Positions 34,001 through 44,800 of a stretch of DNA of 64,000 bases are shown here, one piece after another (within the stretch, counting starts at the first letter, position 1; the number at the start of each line of letters is the position of its first letter). The notes beneath the pieces were generated by a model. It saw only the letters and a list, made by a program, of their open reading frames with translations, searched no databases and was not told the origin of the DNA. Source of the stretch: Azolla caroliniana (Eukaryota; Polypodiophyta). The stretch lies in contig JBHGNT010000018.1 in NCBI GenBank assembly GCA_043228905.1, positions 1,674,001-1,738,000 of the forward strand, read 5' to 3'. The translations under genes were made by a program, and so were the position numbers.

Positions 34001-36861
34001 AACAATCACATTTAAAATGACCTTTTTTGCCACAGTGATGGCATTCTACATCTTTACCACGTGATTTACTACGGCCATAACTATCAGATTTGCCTAGAGG
34101 ACTTATTGGATGCATTATTTTGCCGACTCATCTCTTCCATGAGTAGAGAACTCTCTACATCGGCATAAAGAAGCATCGCATTTGAATTGCTCATAGCAGT
34201 CCTGAAAGTATCCCAACTTTCTGGCAAGGTGCAAAGTAAAAACGTGGCCTTAAACTCATCATCAATGATGAATTTCAAGGCAATCAACTGGCTGAAAATG
34301 GAATTGAACTCACTCAGGTGAGTTGACATGGGTGTGCCCTCTGTCATACGCAAATCCATAAGTTTCTTAAGCCAATAAACTTTGCTAGCTGCCGTCTTTT
34401 GGGCATATAGTTCCTCTAGTCTAATCCATATAGAATAGGCGGAGTCCAAACCTTCGATATTAAAAAGCAAGGTATCAGAAATCGACAACTCAATAGTCGA
34501 GCATGTAAGCTCATTCAACTCTTGCCAATCATCTTCGTCCATATCTATAGGCTTTACCCCTTTGACTTTTATAGGCTTTGCATGCTTCTTTTGCAGCAAG
34601 ATGTTGTAGCACTGCTTTTTCCAAACCGCAAAGTTATGTGCACCCTCAAGCTTCTTGATGTGCATAAGGTGGCTACTTTCACTGCTGCTAGTCATGATTT
34701 TAGCCCAAACAGAGGACCAAACCTACATTGCAGAAAACGTGACCTACTCTGCAGAAACCCTAAACTCTGCTCTGCAGAAACCCTAATCTCTGCTCTGCAG
34801 AAAACCCTAATCTCTGCTCTGCAGAAAACCTTAAACTCTGCTCTGCAGAAAACCTTAAACTCTGCCTGCAGAAAACCCTAAACTTTTCTCTGCATAAAAC
34901 CCTAAACCTTGGCTCTGATACCAGTTTGAAGGCAGCACAAGGATTAGGGTTTAGGTCAAAAACAGAGAGGGAGAGAGTCTGAGTGAGAGAGAGAGATGCT
35001 GAGAGAGAGATGCACGCTGTCTTGGGTACAAAAGAGTACCTCTTTTTTGGTTTTTAGATATTATGTATATACAACTCAAAAGTGTGCTACGAGTGCGTTC
35101 ACACTCGTGCACTAATAAAAGGCACAATGGCCCTTTATTCCCAACATATAGGCAGATGAATAGATACACTTGAGAACTATGAAATGTCCACAAAATCATG
35201 GTACTAATTTAGCACACTTACCTGTAGACAACGTCGTCAAGTAATGAGGCACACATAAAATCTCTTTTCGTCTAGGGAGAAATATACAGGAGTGTCAATG
35301 CTGGTCAGTATAAAACGAGCTCCATCCTGAGCCGTTTTTACATTATCCCCAGCTATATGCAACATGTCTTGCATATTCCTAAGAAAGCTTGGCGACTTTG
35401 TAGCTCATCATGATGAATGTTGACATCAATCAGGGCATGTGGCTGAAAACTATACATTTAGCATAAAAGAACTATATCCAGTTCATGTATGTTTGGGGCT
35501 ATTATAAGCGAACTCCAAAATAGGAAGATATTGTTCCCATTTAATAAGCGTCTTAGTGACATATGCTTGAAGCATATCTTTAATGATTTGATTAACTCGA
35601 TCCCACAACTACAGTTAATGGTTATGTTCATAATAGATTCCCACACCCCTAATAGATTCATAATACAACCCAACAAAATTGTAACAATGATTCATTGGTG
35701 GGATAAAACGTTTTGCAAATGAATATGAAATCCCTAGTACTCCATATGTCAAAAGATTTAAGAGAACTGAGGCTTAGCTCTTTAGTAGTAAATTTTGTTC
35801 ACCGCTCATAAAACATAGGATGACAACATTGAGAAAACCGATCCTCATTCTTTTAAAAGAAGACATCTTAGAATTATCTAACCCAAACACTAGATTTTTA
35901 TATATGGCGTTGTTTAAAACCATTTATATGCTCCTTGTAGCTAGCATGAATTATAATCTTTCACACTATTCTTTGAAATATTCAATTTTTTGGTACTTCT
36001 TTATGTTTGGTCAACCCACACAAACAGACCCAACTGAATTTGAAGCATCAAATTTTTTTTAAACAATACTATAAAAAAAGAAAGTGGTATTGATTAAGCA
36101 ACATGATTAAGAAAGTGGTATTGTTGTAATTGTGCATATGACAATTGAGAGAAAATTTATAATAATACCTTTATGTCAGCCTGTGAATATGTACCAGCTT
36201 TTGAACTGCAAATAAAAAAATCAGAATAAAAATATGAACATTTGCAGCCATTTATTACAAAAATAAGGAAAAAGGCCACAGAATAATACTCATCGAGGCC
36301 TAAGGCTCTGAGATGATGGGCACTAGGAGATCTTGAAGGCCGTTGGAATGTTTGAAATCTGTTTTGTTCAGCAGCTTTCCATGCATCCCAATCTGATTTG
36401 GTCCATGACCAGTCATCCCGGACACCTTGGCTAGGATCAATTTTCTCACCGCTTTCATGCCATTTCTCATAGCCTCGAGTATGGTGTGCTCTTTCCCTTT
36501 GAAAAGCTTCTGCCATCCGTCTAACACGCTCCTGGGAGCCTTTTATGTGAGCATTGATCACTAAGTTTAACCATTGCAAAGAATTAGGAAACAGTAAGTA
36601 AAAATACTTACCAATCTCTCTAATTCTTCCTTGTCAAAGAAACGATTCCCAAACAAACGTGGCCAAGTATCATCAGTCTCTCCAGCATCCCTATGAACAA
36701 AGGTTTCTCTCTTCACAGTGCGAAACCCATCAGATGTCCAATATGTAAAGCGGTAACTTCTAGTGCCACTGGTACCATCACTGAAACCATGCATTCCACT
36801 ACCACTTCCAGATGCATTATTAGAATGAGATCTTCCATTACTAGGACCAGCAGCTCCACTT
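25070..36861 (-). CDS. J-domain (Hsp40/DnaJ-like) protein, 5' end unresolved
   Basis: A co-chaperone: the J domain stimulates Hsp70 ATPase. Exons recognised: about 36861-36612, 36531-36290, 36205-36169, 26791-26734, 25128-25070 (TAA at 25072-25070). All join in phase and give about 215 residues. Order: a Ser/Gly-rich stretch; a Trp/Arg-rich segment (YRFTYWTSDGFRTVKRETF); a basic, Trp-rich region with KWHESGEKIDPSQGVRDDW; then a C-terminal J domain starting HHLRALGLDDSKAG, helix II AAYRAKAMEYHPDRN with the intact HPD motif, and helix III EAKFREVNAAYEALKK at the very end. Exons 36205-36169 and 26791-26734 are separated by a 9.4-kb intron holding a Copia element. The first exon, probably with any targeting peptide, was not found and may lie near or in the gap at 37613-37712. 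The 5' edge of the first listed exon is uncertain (36861 or 36872). Confidence 0.85.
25347..25885. repeat. 191-bp unit in about three copies
   Basis: Copies start GCAATGGGT at 25505 and 25696 (offset 191 bases) and share TAATTGAAATGGAAAACATG, TTATGAGATTATGCATA and AAAAATGGCCTCACAAATTT. A more worn copy begins near 25347. They lie in the last intron of the J-protein gene. Confidence 0.8.
27564..28550 (+). mobile_element. Old Copia-type LTR with primer site (remnant)
   Basis: 27564-27749 starts with GGGAATAAAGGGCCATCATG, like the LTR of the Copia element at 30.4-35.1 kb read in its own sense, and ends TTCA. It is followed after a few bases by TGGTATCAGAAC (27753-27764), the initiator-methionine tRNA primer-binding pattern of plant Copia elements. 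The sequence beyond shows no intact gag frame and I see no second LTR, so the end at 28550 is arbitrary. It lies in the long intron of the J-protein gene, opposite in orientation to the other Copia element. Confidence 0.55.
29697..29905 (-). mobile_element. SINE-like element (possible)
   Basis: Reading the minus strand from about 29905, TAGTGTGGCAAAGCTCTAG (A-box-like) is followed by AGGTTCAATTC (B-box-like), a GC-rich body with CACCTGCGGGGAAGTTGG, and a T-rich end at 29697. This layout matches tRNA-derived plant SINEs of about 200 bases. No flanking duplication was established. Confidence 0.4.
30387..30391. repeat. Target-site duplication, left copy (TATAG)
   Basis: TATAG immediately precedes the left LTR and is repeated at 35147-35151 immediately after the right LTR. 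Confidence 0.9.
30392..30599 (-). repeat. Copia 3' LTR (208 bp)
   Basis: On the plus strand it runs from TGAAGGCAACACG to CCCAACA, so in element sense it has TG...CA ends. By eye it differs from the 5' LTR by about five substitutions and two indels (14 and 2 bases). An AAACCCTAATCC telo-box-like motif lies near its end. A purine-rich GGTGGGAGGT abuts it on the internal side as the polypurine tract. Confidence 0.92.
30694..32349 (-). pseudogene. Copia reverse transcriptase and RNase H region
   Basis: A 551-codon frame. Visible are the reverse transcriptase start KNDTWDLVQLPKGQK, CKWVYK, LVAKGYKQ, the MDVKTAFLHGNL motif with a catalytic Asp, the YVDDM catalytic box, and a C-terminal RNase H with DADYAGH, STSGY, LSTTEAEY, HCDSQSAI and a KHIEVKYHFIRD end. 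This domain itself is uninterrupted, but its upstream polyprotein is broken. Confidence 0.93.
32198..32899 (-). pseudogene. Copia integrase C-terminal region
   Basis: A frame with HGFWAEAVMTAVHLINRSP, the AHLRVFGCEAFVHI segment, and FLGYGDEGEMGYRLWDP, the usual Copia integrase C-terminal landmarks, followed by a Gln/Pro-rich linker. It is separated from the integrase core by a stop and overlaps the reverse transcriptase frame. Confidence 0.88.
32915..33220 (-). pseudogene. Copia integrase core fragment
   Basis: Contains the rve core: TFVDDATRKVWVYP with the first Asp, LRSDNGGEYVS with the second Asp, and PQNGVAERMNRTI with the Glu. It ends in a stop right after the last motif, so the D-D-35-E set is present but the frame is cut. 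Confidence 0.9.
33326..34115 (-). pseudogene. Copia zinc knuckle, protease and pre-integrase region
   Basis: Spread over two frames. One has CHHCGKKGHFKCDC (CCHC zinc knuckle) and WILDSGASFH (aspartic protease DSGA). The other has LHHVRHVPQLKKSLISTGQL and LWHGRLGHMSETGM (pre-integrase His motif), ending in a stop. The frame shift lies near 33700-33880. Confidence 0.88.
34084..34695 (-). pseudogene. Copia gag (nucleocapsid N-terminal part)
   Basis: A 203-codon frame from ATG 34695. It has the Copia gag (UBN2) pattern: KLEGAHNFAVWKKQC at the start, a central IWIRLEELYAQKTAASKVYW segment and LPESWDTFRTAM. It ends with a stop just before the zinc knuckle, which lies in a different frame. Confidence 0.88.
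34735..34911. repeat. Minisatellite in the Copia leader
   Basis: About six units of roughly 26 bases containing CTCTGCTCTGCAGAAA and ACCCTAA or ACCTTAAA (PstI site CTGCAG plus telo-box-like motif), between the primer site and gag. Confidence 0.9.
34912..34923 (-). other. Primer-binding site (tRNA-Met)
   Basis: TGGTATCAGAGC on the minus strand, three bases inside the 5' LTR. It is the standard initiator-tRNA-Met complement used by plant Copia elements. Confidence 0.92.
34927..35146 (-). repeat. Copia 5' LTR (220 bp)
   Basis: On the plus strand it runs from TGAAGGCAGCACA to CCCAACA. It is longer than the other LTR by a 14-base GAGA-rich insertion, less a 2-base deletion. It is followed by the TATAG duplication at 35147-35151. 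Confidence 0.92.
35152..36168. other. Intron sequence of the J-protein gene
   Basis: AT-rich intron between the Copia element and the exon at 36205-36169. No further feature is supported. Confidence 0.6.
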
Positions 36862-37612
36862 CTAGAATAAGCCTTCCATTTAAAGGAATTGAGTTAGTGT
36901 CTGCGATACAAGAATCTCTCTCTCCTACAGAAGATGGACTCAAGTTTTTACACCAAACTTACTCCTCAAAGGGACCAAGAAATGAACTTCGGATAATCTC
37001 ACCCTAAACCAACTTAAAACCAGAAGTAAGCAACTCAAGAACATGCATCAAGTCAAAGTGGCCAAGCAAACATTCAAGAGTTCAGATTTCTAGAACTCTT
37101 GACACCCCCTATAATTTGCTTATTTATTATATTTACTTTTTTACTCAACAGAAGACAAAATTGGTTGACAGTCAGGGAAAACACCAAGACTGTCTTCGCC
37201 AGAGGAGATGGTTTCATTAATCAATATTTTGATATGACAAATGCTGCCAGTATACTTCCTCAACACAATCCCAAAAGGAAACCCTGCAAAAGTGAGGAAG
37301 CACACTCTTTGCCTATCCTAATTACTATCACCAAGGGTTCAAGGGTGACAACTGCCTTGAAACTACAAACTTTAAAAGAACGGTAAAAATGACTAGCTAC
37401 GAAAATCACCCATTAAAAACAGCAAACAATAAAATGACGAAAATCAGTAAGGCAAAAAACAATTGATAACAAAATAAGCTTCTCAAATATATTAGCAGAG
37501 CAAAAGTGTATTTGGACATTTTAGGCTCCGATTTTCTTCCTCGTGAACTACCAACATGAAAAGAATCTGATTGAAATACATAGCATATTGCGATTCCTTT
37601 AGGCAACCAAAT

Positions 37613-37712
37613 NNNNNNNNNNNNNNNNNNNNNNNNNNNNNNNNNNNNNNNNNNNNNNNNNNNNNNNNNNNNNNNNNNNNNNNNNNNNNNNNNNNNNNNN
37701 NNNNNNNNNNNN
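37613..37712. other. Assembly gap (100 N)
   Basis: Exactly 100 N, the conventional size for a gap of unknown length. The right flank begins with the LINE 3'-end sequence that also occurs at 556-700, so the gap probably falls in a repeat copy. The missing 5' exon of the J-protein gene may be in or near it. Confidence 0.98.
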
Positions 37713-38350
37713 AAAAATTTCAATGGCGACATGTTTGTGAATATTAGAAAGGTTATGGTTAACATTTTGTAGCTTATTCTCTCGATGTTGTTTAAGCTCT
37801 AAGATATACCTACCTAGCGTCTTCATATTTATCTAATAGTTGGGAGAAGGTCCTAGTATGTCTTGGTATTTTTCCCTTATCTTGACATAAGGTGGACACT
37901 TGCATGTAGAGTGATATAATCTACATATCCTTTCCTCTCTAGGGATTCCATTACCACAACCATTCTCAATCTCAAGTTTACAAACATAATTGGTTACATG
38001 TTGCATCAAGTTTGACACATCACTTCACAAATTGTATGTGCTCGACCAAAGACCATGGAAGTCAATAATGGATTGATTCCTCCTTATATGTTGCTTTGTC
38101 ACAATACATAGTGAGGTCATCGGGAGTGGGAGAACACCTAATCTAACAACTAATCAAAAGTGGAGATCCATATTGGAGAGACTTTCGATTGATAATAAGC
38201 TCATAAGTTGCTAACACCTTATCTATTAAGTTTCAAAGGTATGGTTCAAACAAAACATGGTGGCCATAGACACCTCAAACACCCCAAACAACATTTGTTC
38301 ACCGTTTGTCATCCACTACAAAGATTAAGACATGTAAGAAAATTTCCCAA
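37713..38350 (-). mobile_element. LINE 3' fragment, degenerate
   Basis: A minus-strand frame (38018-37833) has C-x(6)-C and H-x(3)-C spacing, then KIREKYQDILGPSPNY. It corresponds to the Cys/His-rich tail of the LINE at 55.4-55.8 kb, which has the pattern CKVCDEG...CHLLFTCSSYSGIHSRYDDIL. Further upstream, broken frames continue the reverse transcriptase C-terminal region. There are several stops. Confidence 0.6.
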
Positions 38351-38821
38351 GTGAATAGTGAATACACAGGCGTCTACATCATCAAATTCCATGACAATTG
38401 ACCAGAATAGTTGCATGCTTACATTTTATTTTCAGCAGCCATAAGCATATTACTCCAAATTTACAAATTTCCACTCGAGGATTACAAAAAACACCAAAAC
38501 ATGTTAAAGAAGAAATACATCGCATAAATCATAGGAGGCTCAATTACTCTAGCATTGCTAAATATAAAGGTAAAATTTACAGGCAGTTAAGCAGCAACCC
38601 CTTGTTACATAGAAACGGGTAGAAAAAGTACCCAACACTATTAGACTGAATTTAGGGAGATGACACTAGTAGCAGCTACTCAGATGGGATTTTGTTCATA
38701 ATGCATGAGCCACTGGAACTACTACTAGCCTAAATAAAAGAATTAACCATCAAGATGTACAAGCAGTCAAGTAAAAATTTGTTTTAGAAGTTGGATCTAG
38801 CCTTTGAAAAGCACACTCAAA

Positions 38822-41800
38822 CTAACAATTGATGCCACATTGAGCGAGATTCGGACCCGTAACCCTAATCAGAAATGGATCTATCTTGACCCATAACAAC
38901 GAGAAAATGGATGCCAGTAAGACGGACCATACAATAACAATGGTTGGTGTCCTGTTCTGCCTCCCCATGAGGCCCTTTAGAAAAGGATATAAGTGAACAA
39001 TCACCCAAAATGCAAAGAATAGCTTCCCGAACAAAGGTCCCCAAGAAGAGTAGCCATTAGTAACCGCATCCGAGATCCCAGCAACAACTGCCACCAAATT
39101 GATAACCAGTAATGTTGTCGGTGGAACAAGCAAAGATGTCCATTTGAATAGATAAAGCTCAGCAAATTGGTCTTGATCATCTGATCCTTTTGAAGTGACT
39201 GTAAAGTTTGTGTCGATGCCTCCTAAGACCTTCAAGACACCTTGGATAACAGCAAAAAGATGGGCTGAGACACCGCCAATGACCCAAAATTGTTCATTTC
39301 TCCACCATTCTTCAATTCCCACCCCACTCCATCGCATTTCAAGGATGCCCGTTGCAATGATAGACACGAAAAGGCCAATAAACCAAATACTTGCAAAGTT
39401 GCTAATCTGCACTCCAATATGGAAACAGAAACATGAGAAGATATCAAAAATAATTTCTTAGTATTATGATGATATATCAAAACTGCCCTTCCTAGCTTCT
39501 AAAATATCAGAATCTCTCAGGTCAACGAAAACTGGGATTTTGGCATTCCTTGAGAGGAATTTTACTATTTCTAGAGAGCGAGGAAATATTTACTACTAAC
39601 AACATCAGGAATCATCCATACAATATATTCATTATAACTCCATAATGTTATAATAATTCATCTAATCCTTCCAGGGAACTCAAATATCAGCTATGCCATG
39701 ATTCCCTCGCACAAGTCACGTGAGAAATTTTGAAATCTCCGTTTCCATGACCCAAAGGCTAGTTGAGTATATTTTAGGAACTAGTAAGGAACTCTCTCAA
39801 TGTTTTATAGTATTACAGTATTTGTAATATTTTCTCTATAGCTTTATTTATTTAAATACAAAATTGCAGGACAAATTTTCAAACTCTCATTACCGAAGGG
39901 ATGATGAATTTTCCCGTCAATAGACAAATGGCCGGCAACGTGCAGTACACCAGGAGGGGAATTGAGGTGAGGGGGTAGACAATACTGTTAACATATGCAA
40001 ACCTCTCCAGGAACTTCAAGCCACCACCATAACCATACCACAGCGGGCAATGCCGGCTCAGAAATATCTCAACTGAACCTAAAGCCCATCGAAGCACTTG
40101 ATTAAGACGATCAGAAAGATTGATTGGAGCAGACCCTTTGAAAGCAGGCCGACAGGGCATACAATACACCGACCTCCATCCACGAGTATGCATTTTAAAT
40201 CCTGTCAGAATATCTTCAGTGACTGACCCATAAATCCATCCAATCTGCAGAAACTCATAACAATAAGTTTGTGTATATAATGGTTTTCACCATGTAAGAT
40301 GGTTATGTAGTTTCACAACTTGTAACATAAGAACAAAGCCTTCTACTAATCACCTCTCGACCCCAATCAGTCTTGTCTTCGTATCCACAACTAATGACAT
40401 GAATGGCTTCCTTCAGGAGTCCTGCCGGACTTGAGGAAGGTGGAACCCCTCCCTCCTCCAATAATGTCGATGCAAGAAAAACCGGAGATTGCCCGAATCG
40501 TTTCTCGAAGTTCTTCTTTGACATGAGAAGTGACTTGTCGTCATCATAGCCTAACAACAAGAATATCAATTAACAGAACGTTGCCAATAGTAAATACAGC
40601 CTTCAATTGATGGAACATAACCACTTCATGATTTACCTTCCAATCCCTCCTCAATATCCTCCAAGTTGAACGTGGGTACATTCGAATCTGATCTACCAGG
40701 TGGTTTCTTTTTTTCAACATTGTTAGCCTTTGTAGACTTCACTTTGTCACGGCGAGATCCACCACACCATCCACGCAAGCAATCATATGCCACTGACTTT
40801 TTTTTTAGTTGAGCAGGAGGATCATATCCATACAAAGCTTGCCTTCTGAAGACACAACCAGTACCAACATACATAGGACCTTGGATCCCATCTAAACCCT
40901 TCATGTTGATCTGAAAAGAATGGAGAATTAAGAAACAGGATAGATGCAGCTAAAAGGTATAATCATTTAGAAAACTTAAAAAAACTTAGTGTTGGATGAC
41001 TCACATCAAAAAACACCGTGTTGCGATTGGCATATCGATCATTAAGATCAATACCATCAAATCTCTGAGGAAACTGAACATAACAGACTTTGCGACCTAC
41101 TGTAGGATCCATCATGAAGCACATGGCTTCCCTCAGAGCCTTACTATTGTTAATGTAGTGATCACAGTCCAAGTTGAGGAAGTAGGGAGCATTTGTAAGA
41201 ACTGCAGAAACTCTTACCTGCAGTAATAATCACACGCAACTTCAACCATATATAACTTGTTATCGACAAATTAAACCATTATCAATGGACACCAAAGATG
41301 CTTCCCTCACTTCAGATAAGTCACCATCTTAGATCGGCCCTTGTTGAAGTTCTTCATAGGGCCAAAACGTCCGTCTAAGCTCAAAATATTATGTGCTTCG
41401 TTAACGAGAAAATGTATTACCTAAGTCATGTTCACTAATCTAGTTATTTTGGTTTGAAGTTCTCATAGCTCAGACTATCTTTTAAGATGCAAGTTCTGAT
41501 TCAGTCTCATAGGCCATTTTGACCTCTTAAAATATGCTAGCATATTTTTCTTACCTCACTTTAATATACTCTCTGAAGTACTGAAGAACGTACCAAGGCA
41601 TTCATGGCACCAGCCTTTTTATGATGACTAAATCCAGGTCTTTTCTCTCGAGAGACATATACAAGACGAGGTAGCTCGTTGCCTTCTGAATCAAGACCTC
41701 CACTATGACCCAAAAATACCTGTACCCATTCATTTGTTCATATAAGATGTTGAATAAATGACTCAACTTTCCTATACCGATATTTGAGCCACTAGTCATC

Positions 41801-44800
41801 AGTTTACCTGTATCATTCCAGGATGGTCCCTTGTGTTGTTACCAGGCCATGGAGTTCCATCCTCCATTATCCAGCCTTCATCAGGTACCTTCTGAGCTTT
41901 AGCAGACAAAGCATTTACTCGCACTTTGAACTCTTCATACTCCCTCTGAAGCAAGTGGTTAACTTAAGACAAGTCCGACGCAAGAAATGTAATGTGTAAG
42001 AAAGTCAAAGGTGCAGCAAGGGATGAGAAATATACCTTCATAGCTCTCCGCTCTTTCACGAAGGAAATCTGTACCTTGTCCTTCAAAGGATCAATTTTCT
42101 GTGCGAAGTAAACTTCTGGTGCCCGTGGCTCAATGTTGAAATTCTTGCAAAACGGAACCCACTTTCGAGCAAATTCTGATGTCTCTGACAAAACTTCAAA
42201 CGTAAGCATTGCCGCACCATCATCTGACAAATAACAGGAAATCTTGTCCACTGGATAGTCAACGGCAAGAATGGAGAGGATCGTGTTGGCTGTAACTAGG
42301 GGAGGCTCTTTCGAAGGATCCACAGTACTCACAAACACATCTATAGCTGCCAGCTGAGATGGCTCTCCGTCTCTCTCATATCTGTCCAGTTTTAATATAT
42401 TTAGAAACTTTTCTTCCCTCCCAATCACCCTTTCAAACTAGGGTTTAGATACTACGAGCACATAAAAAGTCATCTTACCTCAAGGAAAGCCGGTCTAAGT
42501 AAGTTTCTCTATTGATTGGAAACCACTTCGGAAATTGATCCAATATCCAGGAGAAGGCAAACCAGATCTCACACACGATAGAAGTAAGCCACAGTCCATA
42601 TGCATTTGATACTGGATTCAAAATCCGGTATCTGAAGAAGAATGCCAGTATAACAAGTCTAAGAACAATGACCATCCTGTATGGGTTTATCTTGCTAGAT
42701 GCGATGTTCACCTTTCTCGAAAGAGGTTGTCTTGCCTCGTCCATCCTGGTAGAAGCAGCATATACAAATGAGTTTAAGAAGAGGTTTCCCTCAACTTACC
42801 TGTGCCACACCTCCACTATCTTCAAAAATGAAAATAGATAAAACAGAAATGTAGAAGTAAGAAGCTTCATATGTACATGGATGTATCGGCCCCATCCACT
42901 CCGTTATCATCTACACTACCAGCTTTGCTCCCAGTACTAGGAGCAACACCATCAGTTGTAGTCATTTGTAACTTCTCTTGCCTAGATTTCCAGTTATCAA
43001 CTCTGTCTTTCCAAGCAACACTCCCATAACCATAAGCACTTGAAAGATCGCCAGATTTGCTAACACCTGAAGATACATTATCATGATACAATTCAGATCA
43101 AAGAAAATATGCAACAAACCTTCAGAAAAGGACTCAGATTCTCATCATTTACCAGGTGTCCCTGGATCCGAGTAAGGAAACGGATAAATCCTGTGGCTTC
43201 CATTGACACTATTGGATCCACCAAGGATGCTGTTATCCGGAGACATAGGTTGTGAATCAATGCGTGCCTGCAATTTTAGAGAACATAAGAATCCCAGATC
43301 ATAAATTTCTGTCATAAACCCTCGCTTTATACCTGAGGACCACTTGTAAACAAAGGTGTTTGGGGCTCAATTGTTTGCACCAACCGAGGCATGTCACGGT
43401 CATCTCCTCTGCCATAGCTCATATGACCATGGAGCATTGCCTCAGCAATTTGCTGTTTCTCATGGCTATCATAGTCTACGTCATACTCATCGTCCAGATC
43501 CTCAGCATCACCATAATCTTCATCTCCATGGACTTGAGGACTACCTGTCCACATGAAATGAGCATTTGATTTGTGAAATAAATGCAACAAATGAGCTTCA
43601 GCATAAGCAGCAAATCAGCCAAATCCAAGCTCGATGTGCTCCATTACAATCCATGACAGAACAAACTCTTGATTTTATTAGTGGAATCCCCCTTCAACGC
43701 AAACAACAAATCAGAGACACAAACAATCTCAGCAAAAGCAGCAAACCAGCAATGCAAATTGAAAATGGTTCCATGACGAAGCAAACACTTGGTTTTTTAA
43801 TAGAATCTGTGTTTGAGCTTCAAGGAAAGCAACAAATCAGCCAAAACCAAAACAGAGGGTTTACATCACAAATAAAAACGAATAAACACTTGTTTTTTTA
43901 ATAGAACCCGTGATTGAATTTCCATGGAAGGCCAAAACTCAGCCTATCCAAGCTCAAAGGGGTTATATAATAATCCATCATAGAAAAAAACACTTTATTT
44001 GGGAGCAACATAGAAGCGTAACTAAAGCTGAAGTGGATCATACAGTATCCATTTTTTAAACAGGACTAACCCAGGAAGAAAAAACAGTTTATTTGTGAAT
44101 AGAAGCCACAATTAAGCTTGAATGAAGACATAAAAACGAGCTAAACCCATGCTTTAACAGAAGACATTTTGCTTGAAGAGAACAAAAATTCTATAGCCAA
44201 TGACAGGGAAGCAAAACACAGAAAAATGAATTAACATTTCAAAGCAGTAAAAATGTCCCAATGAACCTCATCAACAGGATACAACTGAAATTGTCACCTA
44301 AGCTATGCCAACAATAAAGTTATAATTGAAAATCTTGTCTGATCTATGAGAGCACTGCGGTTTAAACTGAAATTAGAGCCTAATGTGTAAGAACAACGAT
44401 GGTATAAAACAATGAGGTTACAAAAATCAATGTCTAACCTGTGAGACCCAACAATGCAACTATAACTGAAATTGTATTCTAATTTATGAAACGTAAACAA
44501 TGAATCACAAATGACATCTTTATCTAAACTATGAGACCCGACCAATGTCATTAAAACTGAAATGGTTGTCTATCTATGACACCGAAACAATGAATTGACA
44601 ACTGCAATGGTTGTCTAAACTATAAGTGGAACTGTTTGTCTAGCCTGTGAGAACAATGAGATTACAACTGAAACTGTTGTCCAATCTATGAGAACAATGA
44701 GCAAAAAAAGAGAATAACTTTAAAGAGAGCGAGAAGAGACACAGGAAACAGAAAACAAAGACAATTCACCTTTGTGACGGATGTATCTGTTCTTGCAGTG

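Larger units (their letters stand above)
30392..35146 (-). mobile_element. Ty1/Copia LTR retrotransposon, full length but degenerate
   Basis: A complete element of 4.75 kb in the minus orientation, with LTRs of 220 bp (5') and 208 bp (3'), TATAG target duplication, tRNA-Met primer site and polypurine tract. Domain order gag, protease, integrase, reverse transcriptase, RNase H defines Copia. The coding region is broken: gag ends at 34084 and the zinc-knuckle/protease part continues in another frame. The pre-integrase part ends in a stop near 33326, integrase is interrupted near 32910, and the integrase C-terminus and reverse transcriptase lie in different overlapping frames near 32200-32350. 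It therefore cannot encode a continuous polyprotein. It sits in an intron of the J-protein gene, in the same orientation as that gene. Confidence 0.95.
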
